This document shows, in pieces, positions 1 to 7,045 of a stretch of 10,681 nt of DNA. The stretch is from Oscillospiraceae bacterium (GTDB lineage Bacteria; Bacillota; Clostridia; Oscillospirales; Oscillospiraceae): positions 1-10,681 of the forward strand of contig JAFQDY010000237.1 of the NCBI GenBank assembly GCA_017399325.1, written 5' to 3'. A program made the position numbers and the translations under genes. The notes under the pieces are model-generated. The model saw only the letters and a list, made by a program, of their open reading frames with translations, ran no database searches and had not been told where the DNA came from. The number at the start of each line of letters is the position of its first letter. Within the stretch, counting starts at the first letter, position 1.

Positions 1-531
1 CATAACCGCCAGCATAATGGGGTAGGACAGGGCGGATTTCAGTTTCCGCCGCAGATCCGCGTCCTTTTCATAGTAATCGGACAGAGAACGGAACACATCG
101 TCCAACTTGCCGCTGAGTTCGCCCACCTTGACCATACTGCGGAAAAAGTCGGGGAACACTTTCTTTTGCTTTTCCAAAGCGTCGGACAGGAGCGTGCCGC
201 CCTTGACCTCGTCATAAATCATAGAGATCACGGAGCGGAAATAGGAAGAATAGGTCTGATTCTTCAAAATATCCAAGCAGTCCAAAATGGGGATGTGGGT
301 GTTGAGCATAATGGAAAACTGGCGGCAGAATGCGGTCAGTTCCCCGTTGCTTACCTTGCCCGTTCCCCAAGTGAAGAAGGAGGGCGCGCCGTTGTTATAA
401 AGTTTGGCAGACACAAGGAACAGATTTTGCTTGGCCAGTTGTTGCTCCAGGTCCTGTTCGTCGTTGGCAATAAATACGCCTTTGATCTTCTGCTTTTGCA
501 GATTCATAGCCACATAACGGTATTTTTGCAT
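1..531 (-). CDS. pilC: Type IV pilus inner-membrane platform protein PilC (GspF family), 3' end outside window
   Basis: PilC is the polytopic inner-membrane platform that couples the pilus ATPases to pilin assembly. 177 N-terminal residues are visible, about 45% of a usual ~400-residue PilC, and the frame is open to the window edge. The sequence has the family pattern: a soluble N-terminal part (1-60), then the first GspF domain with FCRQFSIMLNTHIPILDCL (68-86), an amphipathic GGTLLSDALEK segment (111-121), FPDFFRSMVKVGELSGKLDD (126-145) and the start of the first membrane segment at SALSYPIMLAVM. The ATG at 531 is preceded by GGAGGG with a 9-base spacer and lies 15 bases after the pilD stop, so it is the last visible gene of the pilus operon. 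The pilus ATPase genes are not in this window; they may lie further downstream. Family assignment is very secure. Confidence 0.95.
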   Translation of the reverse strand, partial: MQKYRYVAMNLQKQKIKGVFIANDEQDLEQQLAKQNLFLVSAKLYNNGAPSFFTWGTGKVSNGELTAFCRQFSIMLNTHIPILDCLDILKNQTYSSYFRSVISMIYDEVKGGTLLSDALEKQKKVFPDFFRSMVKVGELSGKLDDVFRSLSDYYEKDADLRRKLKSALSYPIMLAVM

Positions 532-546
532 ACGGTTTTTCCCTCC

Positions 547-1347
547 TTACAAAAATAATAGATTCCAATACCACCCGATGATGGCATTTCCAAAAAACAT
601 AGCGATCAGGGTGCCCACCGCCAAAAACGGCCCGAAGGGATATTCGGTGTGTTTTTCTGCGTGGCGGATCCGGTTGGCGGCTACCATAAACACCGCCCCC
701 GATACAGATCCGATCAAAATGGCGGGGATCAGTTTCTGCCAGCCCAGCAGAAGTCCCGCTGCGGCGGCATATTTCACATCGCCCAGGCCAAGACCCTCTG
801 TTTTTAAAACGGCGATGCTGCCGAAATACAAACCGGCAAACACTGCGCCGCCAACCACTGCGCCGATCAAATGGTCGGACCACACGGTGAAACTGTCGGT
901 AAACATAGCAACCACACCGCACAGGGCCAGCAGGATCTGGAAACGGTCAAAAATGAGCATATGCTCCAGATCGATAAAAAACACGCAGATCAGCAGGGAG
1001 GATACCACCATCGCCACCGCCATATATACAAGATTTACCTTGTAAAACAGCGCCACCGAAAGTAGCCACAAAAGGGCGTTTGCCAACTCCACCGCTACAT
1101 ATCGGGGAGAAATCCTTTTGCCGCAGGACCGACACCGGCCGCGCAAAAGAAGAAAAGACAGCACCGGAATGTTATCGAACCACTTTAACACATACCCGCA
1201 CTGGGGGCAGTGAGAACCGGGCGTTGACAGGCTGATGCCGCCCGGCAGGCGGTAGATCACCACATTGAGAAAACTTCCCACGCACAGACCCAAAAGTCCT
1301 GCCAGCACATATACGCACAAAAGGGCAAATTGTTGAGCATCCATCAT
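547..1347 (-). CDS. pilD: Prepilin peptidase / N-methyltransferase PilD
   Basis: An aspartic membrane protease that cleaves prepilin leaders after Gly and methylates the new N terminus. It has 266 residues, the usual family length. N-terminal domain: GSFLNVVIYRLP (24-35), then a four-cysteine zinc site C47/C50 and C72/C75, as in bifunctional (methylating) members. The catalytic aspartates are D126 in FFIDLEHM and D190 in the GLGLGDVK motif; about seven hydrophobic segments follow the expected topology. Its substrates are probably the five pilin-like proteins encoded upstream in the same operon, whose leaders all carry a Gly before a hydrophobic segment. Two consecutive ATGs (1345-1347 and 1342-1344) are both possible starts. 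The ribosome binding site is weak (GGTGA), and the preceding gene ends only 7 bases upstream, suggesting translational coupling. Confidence 0.96.
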   Translation of the reverse strand: MMDAQQFALLCVYVLAGLLGLCVGSFLNVVIYRLPGGISLSTPGSHCPQCGYVLKWFDNIPVLSFLLLRGRCRSCGKRISPRYVAVELANALLWLLSVALFYKVNLVYMAVAMVVSSLLICVFFIDLEHMLIFDRFQILLALCGVVAMFTDSFTVWSDHLIGAVVGGAVFAGLYFGSIAVLKTEGLGLGDVKYAAAAGLLLGWQKLIPAILIGSVSGAVFMVAANRIRHAEKHTEYPFGPFLAVGTLIAMFFGNAIIGWYWNLLFL

Positions 1348-1354
1348 TTCACCA

Positions 1355-2446
1355 TCAGAAATTGTTCAGTTTGTTGTACTGCTTGACCTGCAGACCGCCC
1401 AGCATTTCCAAGATCTTGGGGGTAGCGCCGTCTTCCAGCATAGGCCGGAACACAACGCCGTTTTCCGCCTGTTCGGCGTTGGCTTTGTCAAGCAGGAAAT
1501 GGTACTCCACAGGCAGATTCACATAAACTGTGTCGATGCTGCCTAAGGCGGTGATCTTCTCGTTGGCCGCCAGCAATTCCAGCGTCCACTTTACAAAAAT
1601 GCGGAAGTTTTCGTAGAGGAAGTCGGCCTTGTCCGCAGGCGTATTTTCGGACCGGACAGCGGGGGATTCTTCTTCTGCCACGGCGTCCGGGAACGCGAAA
1701 ATTTCTTCATCTTCCCCGGTTTCTGCGGCCCGGGCTTTTTCCGTTGCACTTTGCACCAACTGCTTGGCGCTGGTGTAATCAAACAACTGCGATTCGTCCA
1801 CCGATTCGGTTTGGCGCAATGCGGATGTGCCAAAGGGCAGGGAAAACACGCCCAAAGTTCTTCCCTTATTCAGGAAGGCAAAACGGCTGACAGATTCTTT
1901 GATGTCCAGAAGCAGGCAGGTGGCCGTCCGCAATTTGGCATTCAAAGACATAGCGCCGTCGGCCATAGCGTTGGATACGAATGTGATATTCTGCAGACCG
2001 AAACCGTTCTGGGCGCAGACTTCCCGGAAATTCTGCAGCAGGTTCTTGCGGGCACCCACCAGACCGTAGAGTTCCGTCTGCTTGGTCTGCTGCAGGGGGA
2101 ATGTGTTGTAAGTCAGGTCCTCTTTGTTTTTATACACCGTGCCGATAACCAGACCCAGGGAATTCTCCGCTGCCTTTTTGCCCATATTGGGAATGGTCAG
2201 CATATCCGTCAAAAACAAATGGTCCGGCAAAAGCAAAGACATATTGGGAACGGATTTTTGTCCGAATTTCTTCTTGTACAGATTCAGAATACGGGAAAAC
2301 TCCTGGAAAAAAACTGCGTCCATAGCGGCAGAAAGGTAGGATGCCACCGCGTTGCTGTTGTTGCGATCCTTGCCGCTTGCATAAAAGCAGATCTTCTTTT
2401 CCTCGTCGTTTACAAAAACGGTCAATGCCAAAATGCTATCAGCCAT
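1355..2446 (-). CDS. PilM-like type IV pilus assembly protein (divergent)
   Basis: 363 residues, no signal peptide and no membrane segment, so probably cytoplasmic. PilM is an actin-fold protein that sits under the inner membrane and links the pilus alignment complex to the motor. The order of segments fits PilM: MSLLLPDHLFLTDMLTIPNM (69-88), GLVGARKNLLQNFREVCAQNGF (128-149), a LLLDI strand (178-182) followed by FLNKGRTLGVFSLPFG (191-206), and a late GSIDTVYVNLP strand (302-312). The canonical phosphate-binding GIDIG motif is not visible at the N terminus, and an acidic, probably disordered stretch (about 240-275) interrupts the second half. I see no separate PilN or PilO gene next to it. The ATG has an AGGAG 8 bases upstream and follows the previous stop by 13 bases. 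The role is inferred from position and fold pattern; moderate certainty. Confidence 0.6.
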   Translation of the reverse strand: MADSILALTVFVNDEEKKICFYASGKDRNNSNAVASYLSAAMDAVFFQEFSRILNLYKKKFGQKSVPNMSLLLPDHLFLTDMLTIPNMGKKAAENSLGLVIGTVYKNKEDLTYNTFPLQQTKQTELYGLVGARKNLLQNFREVCAQNGFGLQNITFVSNAMADGAMSLNAKLRTATCLLLDIKESVSRFAFLNKGRTLGVFSLPFGTSALRQTESVDESQLFDYTSAKQLVQSATEKARAAETGEDEEIFAFPDAVAEEESPAVRSENTPADKADFLYENFRIFVKWTLELLAANEKITALGSIDTVYVNLPVEYHFLLDKANAEQAENGVVFRPMLEDGATPKILEMLGGLQVKQYNKLNNF

Positions 2447-2459
2447 AGGTCATACTCCT

Positions 2460-2825
2460 TCATCGGGCGTCCCAGCGCAAGATCCGGTAGACGCCTCCGT
2501 TGTTTTCTAAAGAAATTTCCAGCAGCACAGTTTCGCTGTCTTTCTCAGTTACGGTCATTTCCAGACCGTTGATGGTGATGTCGTAATCCGGGTAGTTGGT
2601 GACCCAGAGGTGTTGCGAATCCGGAACAGCGGTGCAAAAGTCTTCGCCGATCTGTTCCAATGTGATGCTGCGCGCCAGTTCTTCCTTTGCCAGCCGCTGC
2701 TTGTCGTGCTGAAGCAGGGAAACGGTCAAGATCACGATGGACAATGACACGGTGACCACCATCACCATAATGGCCATTTCAATGGCCGCGCCTTTCCGGC
2801 CTTTGAGGGATCGGTGTGTTCTCAC
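2460..2825 (-). CDS. Minor pilin-like protein with TadE-like N terminus
   Basis: 121 residues with a short basic leader (1-12), a single hydrophobic helix (13-38) and a small soluble domain. The junction GRKGAAIEMAIMVMVV (9-24) puts a Glu (E16) at the fourth position after G12, instead of the fifth as in canonical type IV pilins. The Ala-Ala-x-Glu pattern resembles the TadE/TadF pseudopilins of Tad systems. It is encoded among type IV pilus genes and could be processed by the neighbouring PilD. The start is GTG (2823-2825), directly abutting the TAA of the upstream pseudopilin, with GGAGG at 2836-2840 inside the preceding gene, so translation is likely coupled. C64 is the only cysteine. The soluble part is not recognised. 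Probable minor subunit of the pilus tip or priming complex (inference). Confidence 0.6.
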   Translation of the reverse strand: MRTHRSLKGRKGAAIEMAIMVMVVTVSLSIVILTVSLLQHDKQRLAKEELARSITLEQIGEDFCTAVPDSQHLWVTNYPDYDITINGLEMTVTEKDSETVLLEISLENNGGVYRILRWDAR

Positions 2826-3242
2826 TTAGGTGGCACCTCCTTCTGCGGGGAAGGTGTAGGTATATATCTCGTCGCCGTTTTGTTTTGCGGCGGTAAATTC
2901 CAGTTTTTTGGGCGCAAAGGAGGCCTTGACGGTTACGGTCAAGCCGCCCTCTGTAAGCACATAGGCGTTTTGCGCAGAGTCAAATTCGTAAGCCCCCAGT
3001 TTTTGCAGGGCCTGGAAAAATGTGTCTGCATCGTCGGAAAAACGGAAACAGTTCAACACATTTTGGCCGTGATTTTGGGCCGCAGTAACGGCTGTGAAGT
3101 TGGATTCTACCTTCACAGAATTCAGCGCCAAACCTACGGTGGCTGCGCTGATGATAGAAATGACCACAAGGGCCACGGCCACTTCTGCCACGGTAATGCC
3201 CTTGCGGCGGCGAAGGCCGGTTTTCTGTATGGATTTTTTCAT
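2826..3242 (-). CDS. Type IV pseudopilin (minor pilin), Ile at +1
   Basis: 138 residues. The leader MKKSIQKTGLRRRKG ends at G15, followed by ITVAEVAVALVVISIISAA, with E20 at mature position +5, so this is a class-III-signal (prepilin peptidase) substrate with Ile rather than Phe at +1. The soluble part (about 42-138) is a small, beta-rich domain that I cannot assign further. A longer in-frame opening reaches 3365, but it would overlap the end of the upstream gene; the ATG at 3240-3242 has GGAGG at 3251-3255 (8-base spacer) and gives a normal prepilin leader. It lies 23 bases after the previous pseudopilin. It probably builds the pilus tip or initiation complex with its neighbours (inference from family behaviour). 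Confidence 0.82.
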   Translation of the reverse strand: MKKSIQKTGLRRRKGITVAEVAVALVVISIISAATVGLALNSVKVESNFTAVTAAQNHGQNVLNCFRFSDDADTFFQALQKLGAYEFDSAQNAYVLTEGGLTVTVKASFAPKKLEFTAAKQNGDEIYTYTFPAEGGAT

Positions 3243-3265
3243 AAAATCGGCCTCCGTTTCAAAAA

Positions 3266-3763
3266 TTAAGACAGGGTTTCTCCCACCCGGGACAGAACGG
3301 TAAAGGTCTCCTCCACCGTGTACCCTGCGCCGTTGGAACTTTTCACTGTGTAGGTGAGGGTACAAAAAATAAGGGGATTTCCGTCGGCGCGGGTCATTTG
3401 GTCAAAGCGGAATGTTTCTGCCGCCGAAATGGGGCAGGTGAGGGTATGCCCGTCGGGAAGGGGCGCTCTCAATGTGTCCGGGAGCAGGGAGACGGTATAA
3501 GTTTCCGTTCCCACGGTGGCGGACAGTCCGGTTTCGCCCACGGTAAATTGGGCGTCCAGCGCGGTCATTTTGTCCACCCAGTTTTCCAACACGACCTGGC
3601 TGACTTTCAGATCGTCAGCCGCATTTAAGCGGGTGGTGGCGGCAGATGCCCGGGCGCTGACCATGGCAGAAAAGGAGACTACCAGCGTGCCCACAATTGC
3701 CAAAAGGGCCAGCACGATGCACATTTCCGCAATGGATACACCGGCTCTGTGTGTTCGTTTCAC
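3266..3763 (-). CDS. Type IV pseudopilin (minor pilin), Val at +1
   Basis: 165 residues. The leader MKRTHRAG (cleavage expected after G8) is followed by VSIAEMCIVLALLAIVG, with the conserved Glu (E13) at mature +5. The soluble domain from about residue 45 contains two cysteines, C110 and C134, that could form a disulfide outside the cell. The start codon is GTG (3761-3763) with an AGGAG at 3772-3776; no ATG near by would give a prepilin leader. Position between the two abundant-type pilins and the other minor pilins fits a GspH/FimT- or PilV-like role, but the soluble domain is not diagnostic. A hairpin in the 80 bases just upstream separates it from the major-type pilin gene. Confidence 0.82.
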   Translation of the reverse strand: MKRTHRAGVSIAEMCIVLALLAIVGTLVVSFSAMVSARASAATTRLNAADDLKVSQVVLENWVDKMTALDAQFTVGETGLSATVGTETYTVSLLPDTLRAPLPDGHTLTCPISAAETFRFDQMTRADGNPLIFCTLTYTVKSSNGAGYTVEETFTVLSRVGETLS

Positions 3764-3796
3764 GGCAAAGTCTCCTTTCTTTCAGTGATTGAGAAA

Positions 3797-3826
3797 CACC
3801 GCAACACCCCAAAAGGCGTTGCGGTG
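3797..3826 (-). terminator. Hairpin between major-type pilin and downstream pseudopilin genes (possible partial terminator or mRNA stabiliser)
   Basis: Nine-base perfect arms CACCGCAAC (3797-3805) and GTTGCGGTG (3818-3826) enclose a loop that can add a few more G-C pairs. Read on the minus strand it lies 17 bases after the pilin stop and is followed by TTTCTC, an imperfect U-rich tail. This could allow partial read-through, leaving the pilin message more abundant than the assembly genes. Inference. Confidence 0.5.
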
Positions 3827-3843
3827 CGTATTTCATATAAGGG

Positions 3844-4227
3844 TTAAGCGTTGTTCTGACCGTTGCAGGTGGTGCAATCGGTGTGGGAAGCGGCATCGGT
3901 CAAGCAGTCGATCACCACATTGTCGCCGTTCAGAGAAACCAGAACGCCGGTGGCGGGAGTAGCGGCCTCGGGGGTTTCGCTGATCTTGCCGCCTGTTACC
4001 TCGAAGTACTGGTCGCCGCCCTGAACATAAACTTTGCTGGCGGGCTGGGCGTTCACAACTGCCAGATACTCGGAGTAGGCATTGCGTGCTTCCTGCAGGT
4101 CGGCAGAGTTATTTGCCTTTTCGATCAAATTAGAAAAAGTGGGGATCAAAACTGCCGCCAAAATGGCAATAACGGCAATTACGATAACCAGTTCGGTAAT
4201 GGTAAAGCCTTTGCGATTGTTCTTCAT
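3844..4227 (-). CDS. Type IV prepilin, probable major-type subunit
   Basis: 127 residues. The N terminus MKNNRKG/FTITELVIVIAVIAILAAV is a textbook type IVa prepilin: a six-residue basic leader plus Gly, Phe at +1, Glu at +5 (E12) and a hydrophobic helix to about residue 30. The soluble domain is short and ends in a Cys-containing tail with C108, C118 and C121. The ATG at 4225-4227 has the strongest ribosome binding site of the operon (AGGAGG, 6-base spacer), and hairpins lie on both sides, consistent with a highly made subunit. The first ~45 residues are almost identical to those of the large pilin upstream, so both can probably pack in one fibre. Which of the two is the bulk subunit cannot be told from sequence alone. 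A longer opening to 4284 lacks a prepilin leader. Confidence 0.9.
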   Translation of the reverse strand: MKNNRKGFTITELVIVIAVIAILAAVLIPTFSNLIEKANNSADLQEARNAYSEYLAVVNAQPASKVYVQGGDQYFEVTGGKISETPEAATPATGVLVSLNGDNVVIDCLTDAASHTDCTTCNGQNNA

Positions 4228-4254
4228 AATGTTCCTCCTTTGGGGAAAACAGGT

Positions 4255-4282
4255 GCAACCCGGCCCGAGGGGGTCGGGTTGC
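4255..4282 (-). other. Intergenic hairpin between the two pilin genes
   Basis: Arms GCAACCCG (4255-4262) and CGGGTTGC (4275-4282) with a possible inner CCC/GGG stem lie in the 94-base gap between the large and the short pilin genes. On the minus strand the tail after the stem is not U-rich, so I read it as an mRNA-processing or stability element just upstream of the short pilin's ribosome binding site, not a strong terminator. Confidence 0.45.
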
Positions 4283-4321
4283 AAGAGTTAATCAAAATTC
4301 TGTGATGCTCTCAGGCAATGA

Positions 4322-5608
4322 TTACCAACCGGTAACGTTGTTGAACAGGTCGTTCTTTGCAACGTTCAGGATTTCACCGGCATTGCGCACCATGATCAGA
4401 GCGGTCTTATCAAAGAACTTGTCGGTGTTGTAGTCGTACTCGCCGGTACCGTCCAAGCACCAACTGTACAGAGCACCGTTGGGCTGCAGGCCCAGAGGAT
4501 CGCCCTTGGGGGAAGTGCCGGAGTTCTGCTCGCATGCGTACATTCCGTAAGTGCAGTTGGTCAGAGTGATGTTGGAGGTGTCATTCAGAGTGCCGTCGCA
4601 GTAACCGATCAGCATAGCGCTGCGGCCGCCGATGGTCTTCACGTGGACGTTCTCCAACTTGATGTTGCCACTCATATTGACGGTAGTGCCGCTGCCCACA
4701 TAGCCGATCAATGCGCCGGCATTACGGTGAGCAACCACAGTACTGTTCTTGATGGTAACATTCTCAATATTGATGGTTGCGCCGGAAGAGTTGGCAACCA
4801 GAAGAGCAGCGCCACTGACGTGGGTGTTCTGTACATTGATGCCTTCAATCACAACATCTTTGATGGTAACGGTTGTGTTCTTAACAAGACCAAACAGACC
4901 GCCGGCGTTGTATCTGCCGTCCTCACCGGGCTTCTTCACAGTGGAGTGGTTAGCAGCGTCCACAACGGAAACGTTCTTCAAAGTACCGTTCTGCACAGTG
5001 AAGTCCTTGGTTACGACACCCTTTTCGGCGTTGGCCATATTCAGGGAAGCGCCCATCATATCCAGCGTTTTGCCGTCCAGGTTGATTTCCAGACCGTCAG
5101 CAACATTGTTGTTCTTAACCTGCTCAACGATGTAAGCCAACTCGTTGGCGTTGGTGACGGTAACGGTTGCATCGCCGTCTTTGTAGCCGTCGATCTGAGA
5201 GTCAACAACGATCTTCTGGGTCAAAGACAGCCAGGTGCGGCCGGTGTAGTCCAGATCTTCATATTCCTTGGGGAATAGAACCTTCATTTCGGCATCCACA
5301 TACAGGACGCGGTCCAGTTCGGCATCCCAGAAGAAATATGTATTGGCGGTCAGGGGCTTGTAGTTCTCAGCAGAGAAACCGGCTTCAGCCAGCGCATCAA
5401 AGACATCAAAGATGTCGTTTTTCTCCACGGCGCCCTCGGCTGCCAAAATGGTGTTCATCTGGCGGACGGCTTGCTGGTCAGCAGACATATTGGCCTTCTT
5501 GATCAGGTTGGAGAAGGTGGGGATCAATACGGCTGCCAAAATGGCGATCACCACAATTACGATAACCAGTTCAGTGATGGTGAAGCCTTTGCGTGTGTTT
5601 TTCATCAT
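4322..5608 (-). CDS. Giant type IV prepilin with predicted beta-helix C-terminal domain (adhesin-like)
   Basis: 428 residues, two to three times a normal pilin. MMKNTRKG/FTITELVIVIVVIAIL gives a canonical leader, Phe at +1 and Glu at +5 (E13), with the membrane/assembly helix to about 31. Residues ~65-120 form a compact segment with FDVFDALAEAGF, YFFWDAELDRVLYVD and KVLFP, which I have seen as a conserved module in clostridial prepilin-like proteins (family knowledge, not named). From ~150 to 350 there are repeated strand-turn units such as INLDGKTLDM, FTVQNGTLKNVSV, GGLFGLVKNTTVTI, AALLVANSSGATINIENVTI and AGALIGYVGSGTTVNM, the pattern of a right-handed beta-helix. C337, C352, C359 and C384 could make disulfides. 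Either ATG at 5606 or 5603 may start it; the ribosome binding site is weak. First gene of the operon. Ligand unknown; surface adhesion is inference. Confidence 0.88.
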   Translation of the reverse strand: MMKNTRKGFTITELVIVIVVIAILAAVLIPTFSNLIKKANMSADQQAVRQMNTILAAEGAVEKNDIFDVFDALAEAGFSAENYKPLTANTYFFWDAELDRVLYVDAEMKVLFPKEYEDLDYTGRTWLSLTQKIVVDSQIDGYKDGDATVTVTNANELAYIVEQVKNNNVADGLEINLDGKTLDMMGASLNMANAEKGVVTKDFTVQNGTLKNVSVVDAANHSTVKKPGEDGRYNAGGLFGLVKNTTVTIKDVVIEGINVQNTHVSGAALLVANSSGATINIENVTIKNSTVVAHRNAGALIGYVGSGTTVNMSGNIKLENVHVKTIGGRSAMLIGYCDGTLNDTSNITLTNCTYGMYACEQNSGTSPKGDPLGLQPNGALYSWCLDGTGEYDYNTDKFFDKTALIMVRNAGEILNVAKNDLFNNVTGW

Positions 5609-5657
5609 TCTTCACTTCTTTCTTTGAATTTCGGGTCATACAAAGAAACCCACTACA

Positions 5658-5684
5658 GTTTGATAGCATATGAACCCATCAAAC
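5658..5684 (-). promoter_or_regulatory. Inverted repeat in the leader of the pilus operon
   Basis: GTTTGAT (5658-5664) and ATCAAAC (5678-5684) are perfect 7-base arms around a 13-base centre, in the ~90-base leader between the predicted start of transcription and the first pilin. It could be a regulator binding site or a leader hairpin; the sequence does not decide. The rest of 5609-5749 is AT-rich and holds only this element and the promoter. Confidence 0.35.
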
Positions 5685-5700
5685 AAAATATTACTTCTAT

Positions 5701-5729
5701 ATAGTATCAAAAGCGCCGACATAAGTCAA
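5701..5729 (-). promoter_or_regulatory. Predicted sigma-A promoter of the pilus operon
   Basis: On the minus strand TTGACT (5729-5724) is separated by 17 bases from TACTAT (5706-5701). The -35 matches five of six consensus bases; the -10 is weaker. It is the only promoter-like pair in the 141 bases between the fucosidase and the first pilin. Confidence 0.5.
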
Positions 5730-5749
5730 CCGATTTATACAAAAAATGC

Positions 5750-6976
5750 TCAAACCTCAATTTTTGCGATGCGGACCACGTGGTCTTCGCCGTACTGATA
5801 CTGCTTGGCCTGAACATTGACCCGGCTGCCTTCCTGGGTGAAGTCCAAAGGCTCGCCGCTGTCCAGCCAGCAGGCGGCCTTGACGCGCTTGTCCAGGGTA
5901 AAAATATTGTCGGGGGTGTACTTGGCAGTGTTCGTGGCCACGTGTTCGAAACCGCCGATGTTCAGGTCGTTTACGAAAAGGTAATAGGCGTTGCCGTTTT
6001 GCAGGAGAAAATGTTCCGGCTTGCCGGCAATTTCGATGCCTGTGGGGGCGGGGTCGTGGAGCGCCTCGTCGTTGCGTCGGCTCCACTGTCCCAGCACTTC
6101 CAACGCGCCTTTTTCGATGGTGCGCAGGCTGCCGTCGGCTTTCGGGCCCACATTGAGCAGGAAATTGGACCGGTATCTGCGGCAGATGGCAAAGGTTTTG
6201 ATCAAATGCTCCAAAGACTTAAAATGGAGGTCGTTTTCCGTGTAGCCCCAATGGCTGGCCAAAGTTTCGCACATTTCGCTGGCGATGTACTTGGGGGAGT
6301 CTGCCAGATTGATGGGTTGGGGTCTGCCCCGTTCAAAGGTCACACTGTCCAGTTCAATGTGGCCCAATGCGCCCCGCTGGAACAGGCCTGTGTTGTTGAT
6401 GATCATAGCGTCCGGCTGGTAACTTCTGATCAGACCGTAAAGGGCGTCTTCTTCCCAGTCGTCGTCGGGTCTGTCCCACATACCGTCGAACCAGATGCCG
6501 CCGATCTTGCCGTAGTTTTTGCAGACGATCTCCACGCTTTTGCGCAGGTATTGCAGGTAGGCTTTGAAATCGGTTTTGTAACTTTCTTCGTGCCAGTCCA
6601 AAAGGGTGTGGTAGAAAAACGGGACGATGCCGTGCTTGTTGCAGGCGTCCACAAATTCCTTCACAAGGTCTCGGCCGCAGACATGGGGGGCGTCGTAAGT
6701 GTTCAGACCGCAGGTGTCATACAACGAGAAGCCGTCGTGGTGGCGGGTGGTCAGGGTGATGTAGCGGCAGCCGGCGTCCTTTGCGGCCAGCACCAGTTCC
6801 TCTGCCCAGTTTTCGTTGGGGCAGAAGGTGTCCGTGGTCTTTAAGTATTCGTCCCAAGGTATTTGCCGGGCAAATTGAGACCATTCGCCCATACCCAGCA
6901 CACTGTAAAGGCCGAAGTGGACGAACATACCAAAGCCCAGTTTTTCAAAATTCTTGATGCGTTGTTCGATGATCAT
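5750..6976 (-). CDS. Alpha-L-fucosidase, GH29 family, cytoplasmic
   Basis: 408 residues. GH29 enzymes release terminal alpha-L-fucose with retention of configuration. Visible family signatures are FGMFVHFGLYSVLGMGEW (15-32), YITLTTRHHDGFSLYD (72-87), GGIWFDGMWD (159-168) with D164 as the predicted nucleophile, MIINN (191-195), and RSNFLLNVGPKADGSL (269-284). The last ~90 residues look like a small C-terminal beta domain. There is no signal peptide, so substrates would be fucosylated oligosaccharides already taken up by the cell; no transporter is next to it. The ATG at 6976 has GGAGG 7 bases upstream. The frame is open for 38 more codons, but these run across the predicted promoter and into a repeat, so I reject them. 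Transcribed toward the pilus operon but with its own promoter. Acid/base residue not assigned. Confidence 0.93.
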   Translation of the reverse strand: MIIEQRIKNFEKLGFGMFVHFGLYSVLGMGEWSQFARQIPWDEYLKTTDTFCPNENWAEELVLAAKDAGCRYITLTTRHHDGFSLYDTCGLNTYDAPHVCGRDLVKEFVDACNKHGIVPFFYHTLLDWHEESYKTDFKAYLQYLRKSVEIVCKNYGKIGGIWFDGMWDRPDDDWEEDALYGLIRSYQPDAMIINNTGLFQRGALGHIELDSVTFERGRPQPINLADSPKYIASEMCETLASHWGYTENDLHFKSLEHLIKTFAICRRYRSNFLLNVGPKADGSLRTIEKGALEVLGQWSRRNDEALHDPAPTGIEIAGKPEHFLLQNGNAYYLFVNDLNIGGFEHVATNTAKYTPDNIFTLDKRVKAACWLDSGEPLDFTQEGSRVNVQAKQYQYGEDHVVRIAKIEV

Positions 6977-7012
6977 AGGAAAACCTCCGCGGTTGATTTC
7001 TCTGTAGTATAT

Positions 7013-7041
7013 ACTATATATCGAATTTGCCCCGAATGCAA
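7013..7041 (-). promoter_or_regulatory. Predicted sigma-A promoter of the fucosidase gene
   Basis: On the minus strand TTGCAT (7041-7036), 17 bases, TATAGT (7018-7013), about 37 bases upstream of the fucosidase ATG. A second -10-like TATACT lies at 7011-7006. The region is a short AT-rich stretch between the coding region and the palindromic repeats. Confidence 0.55.
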
Positions 7042-7045
7042 GAAA

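Noticed and set aside
1751..2572. 273-codon plus-strand open frame opposite the PilM-like gene
   Set aside because: It overlaps two operon genes on the opposite strand, has no ribosome binding site and no recognisable domain.
5780..6844. Long (354-codon) plus-strand open frame antisense to the fucosidase
   Set aside because: A shadow frame: the opposite strand encodes an intact GH29 enzyme with all motifs, and this frame shows none.
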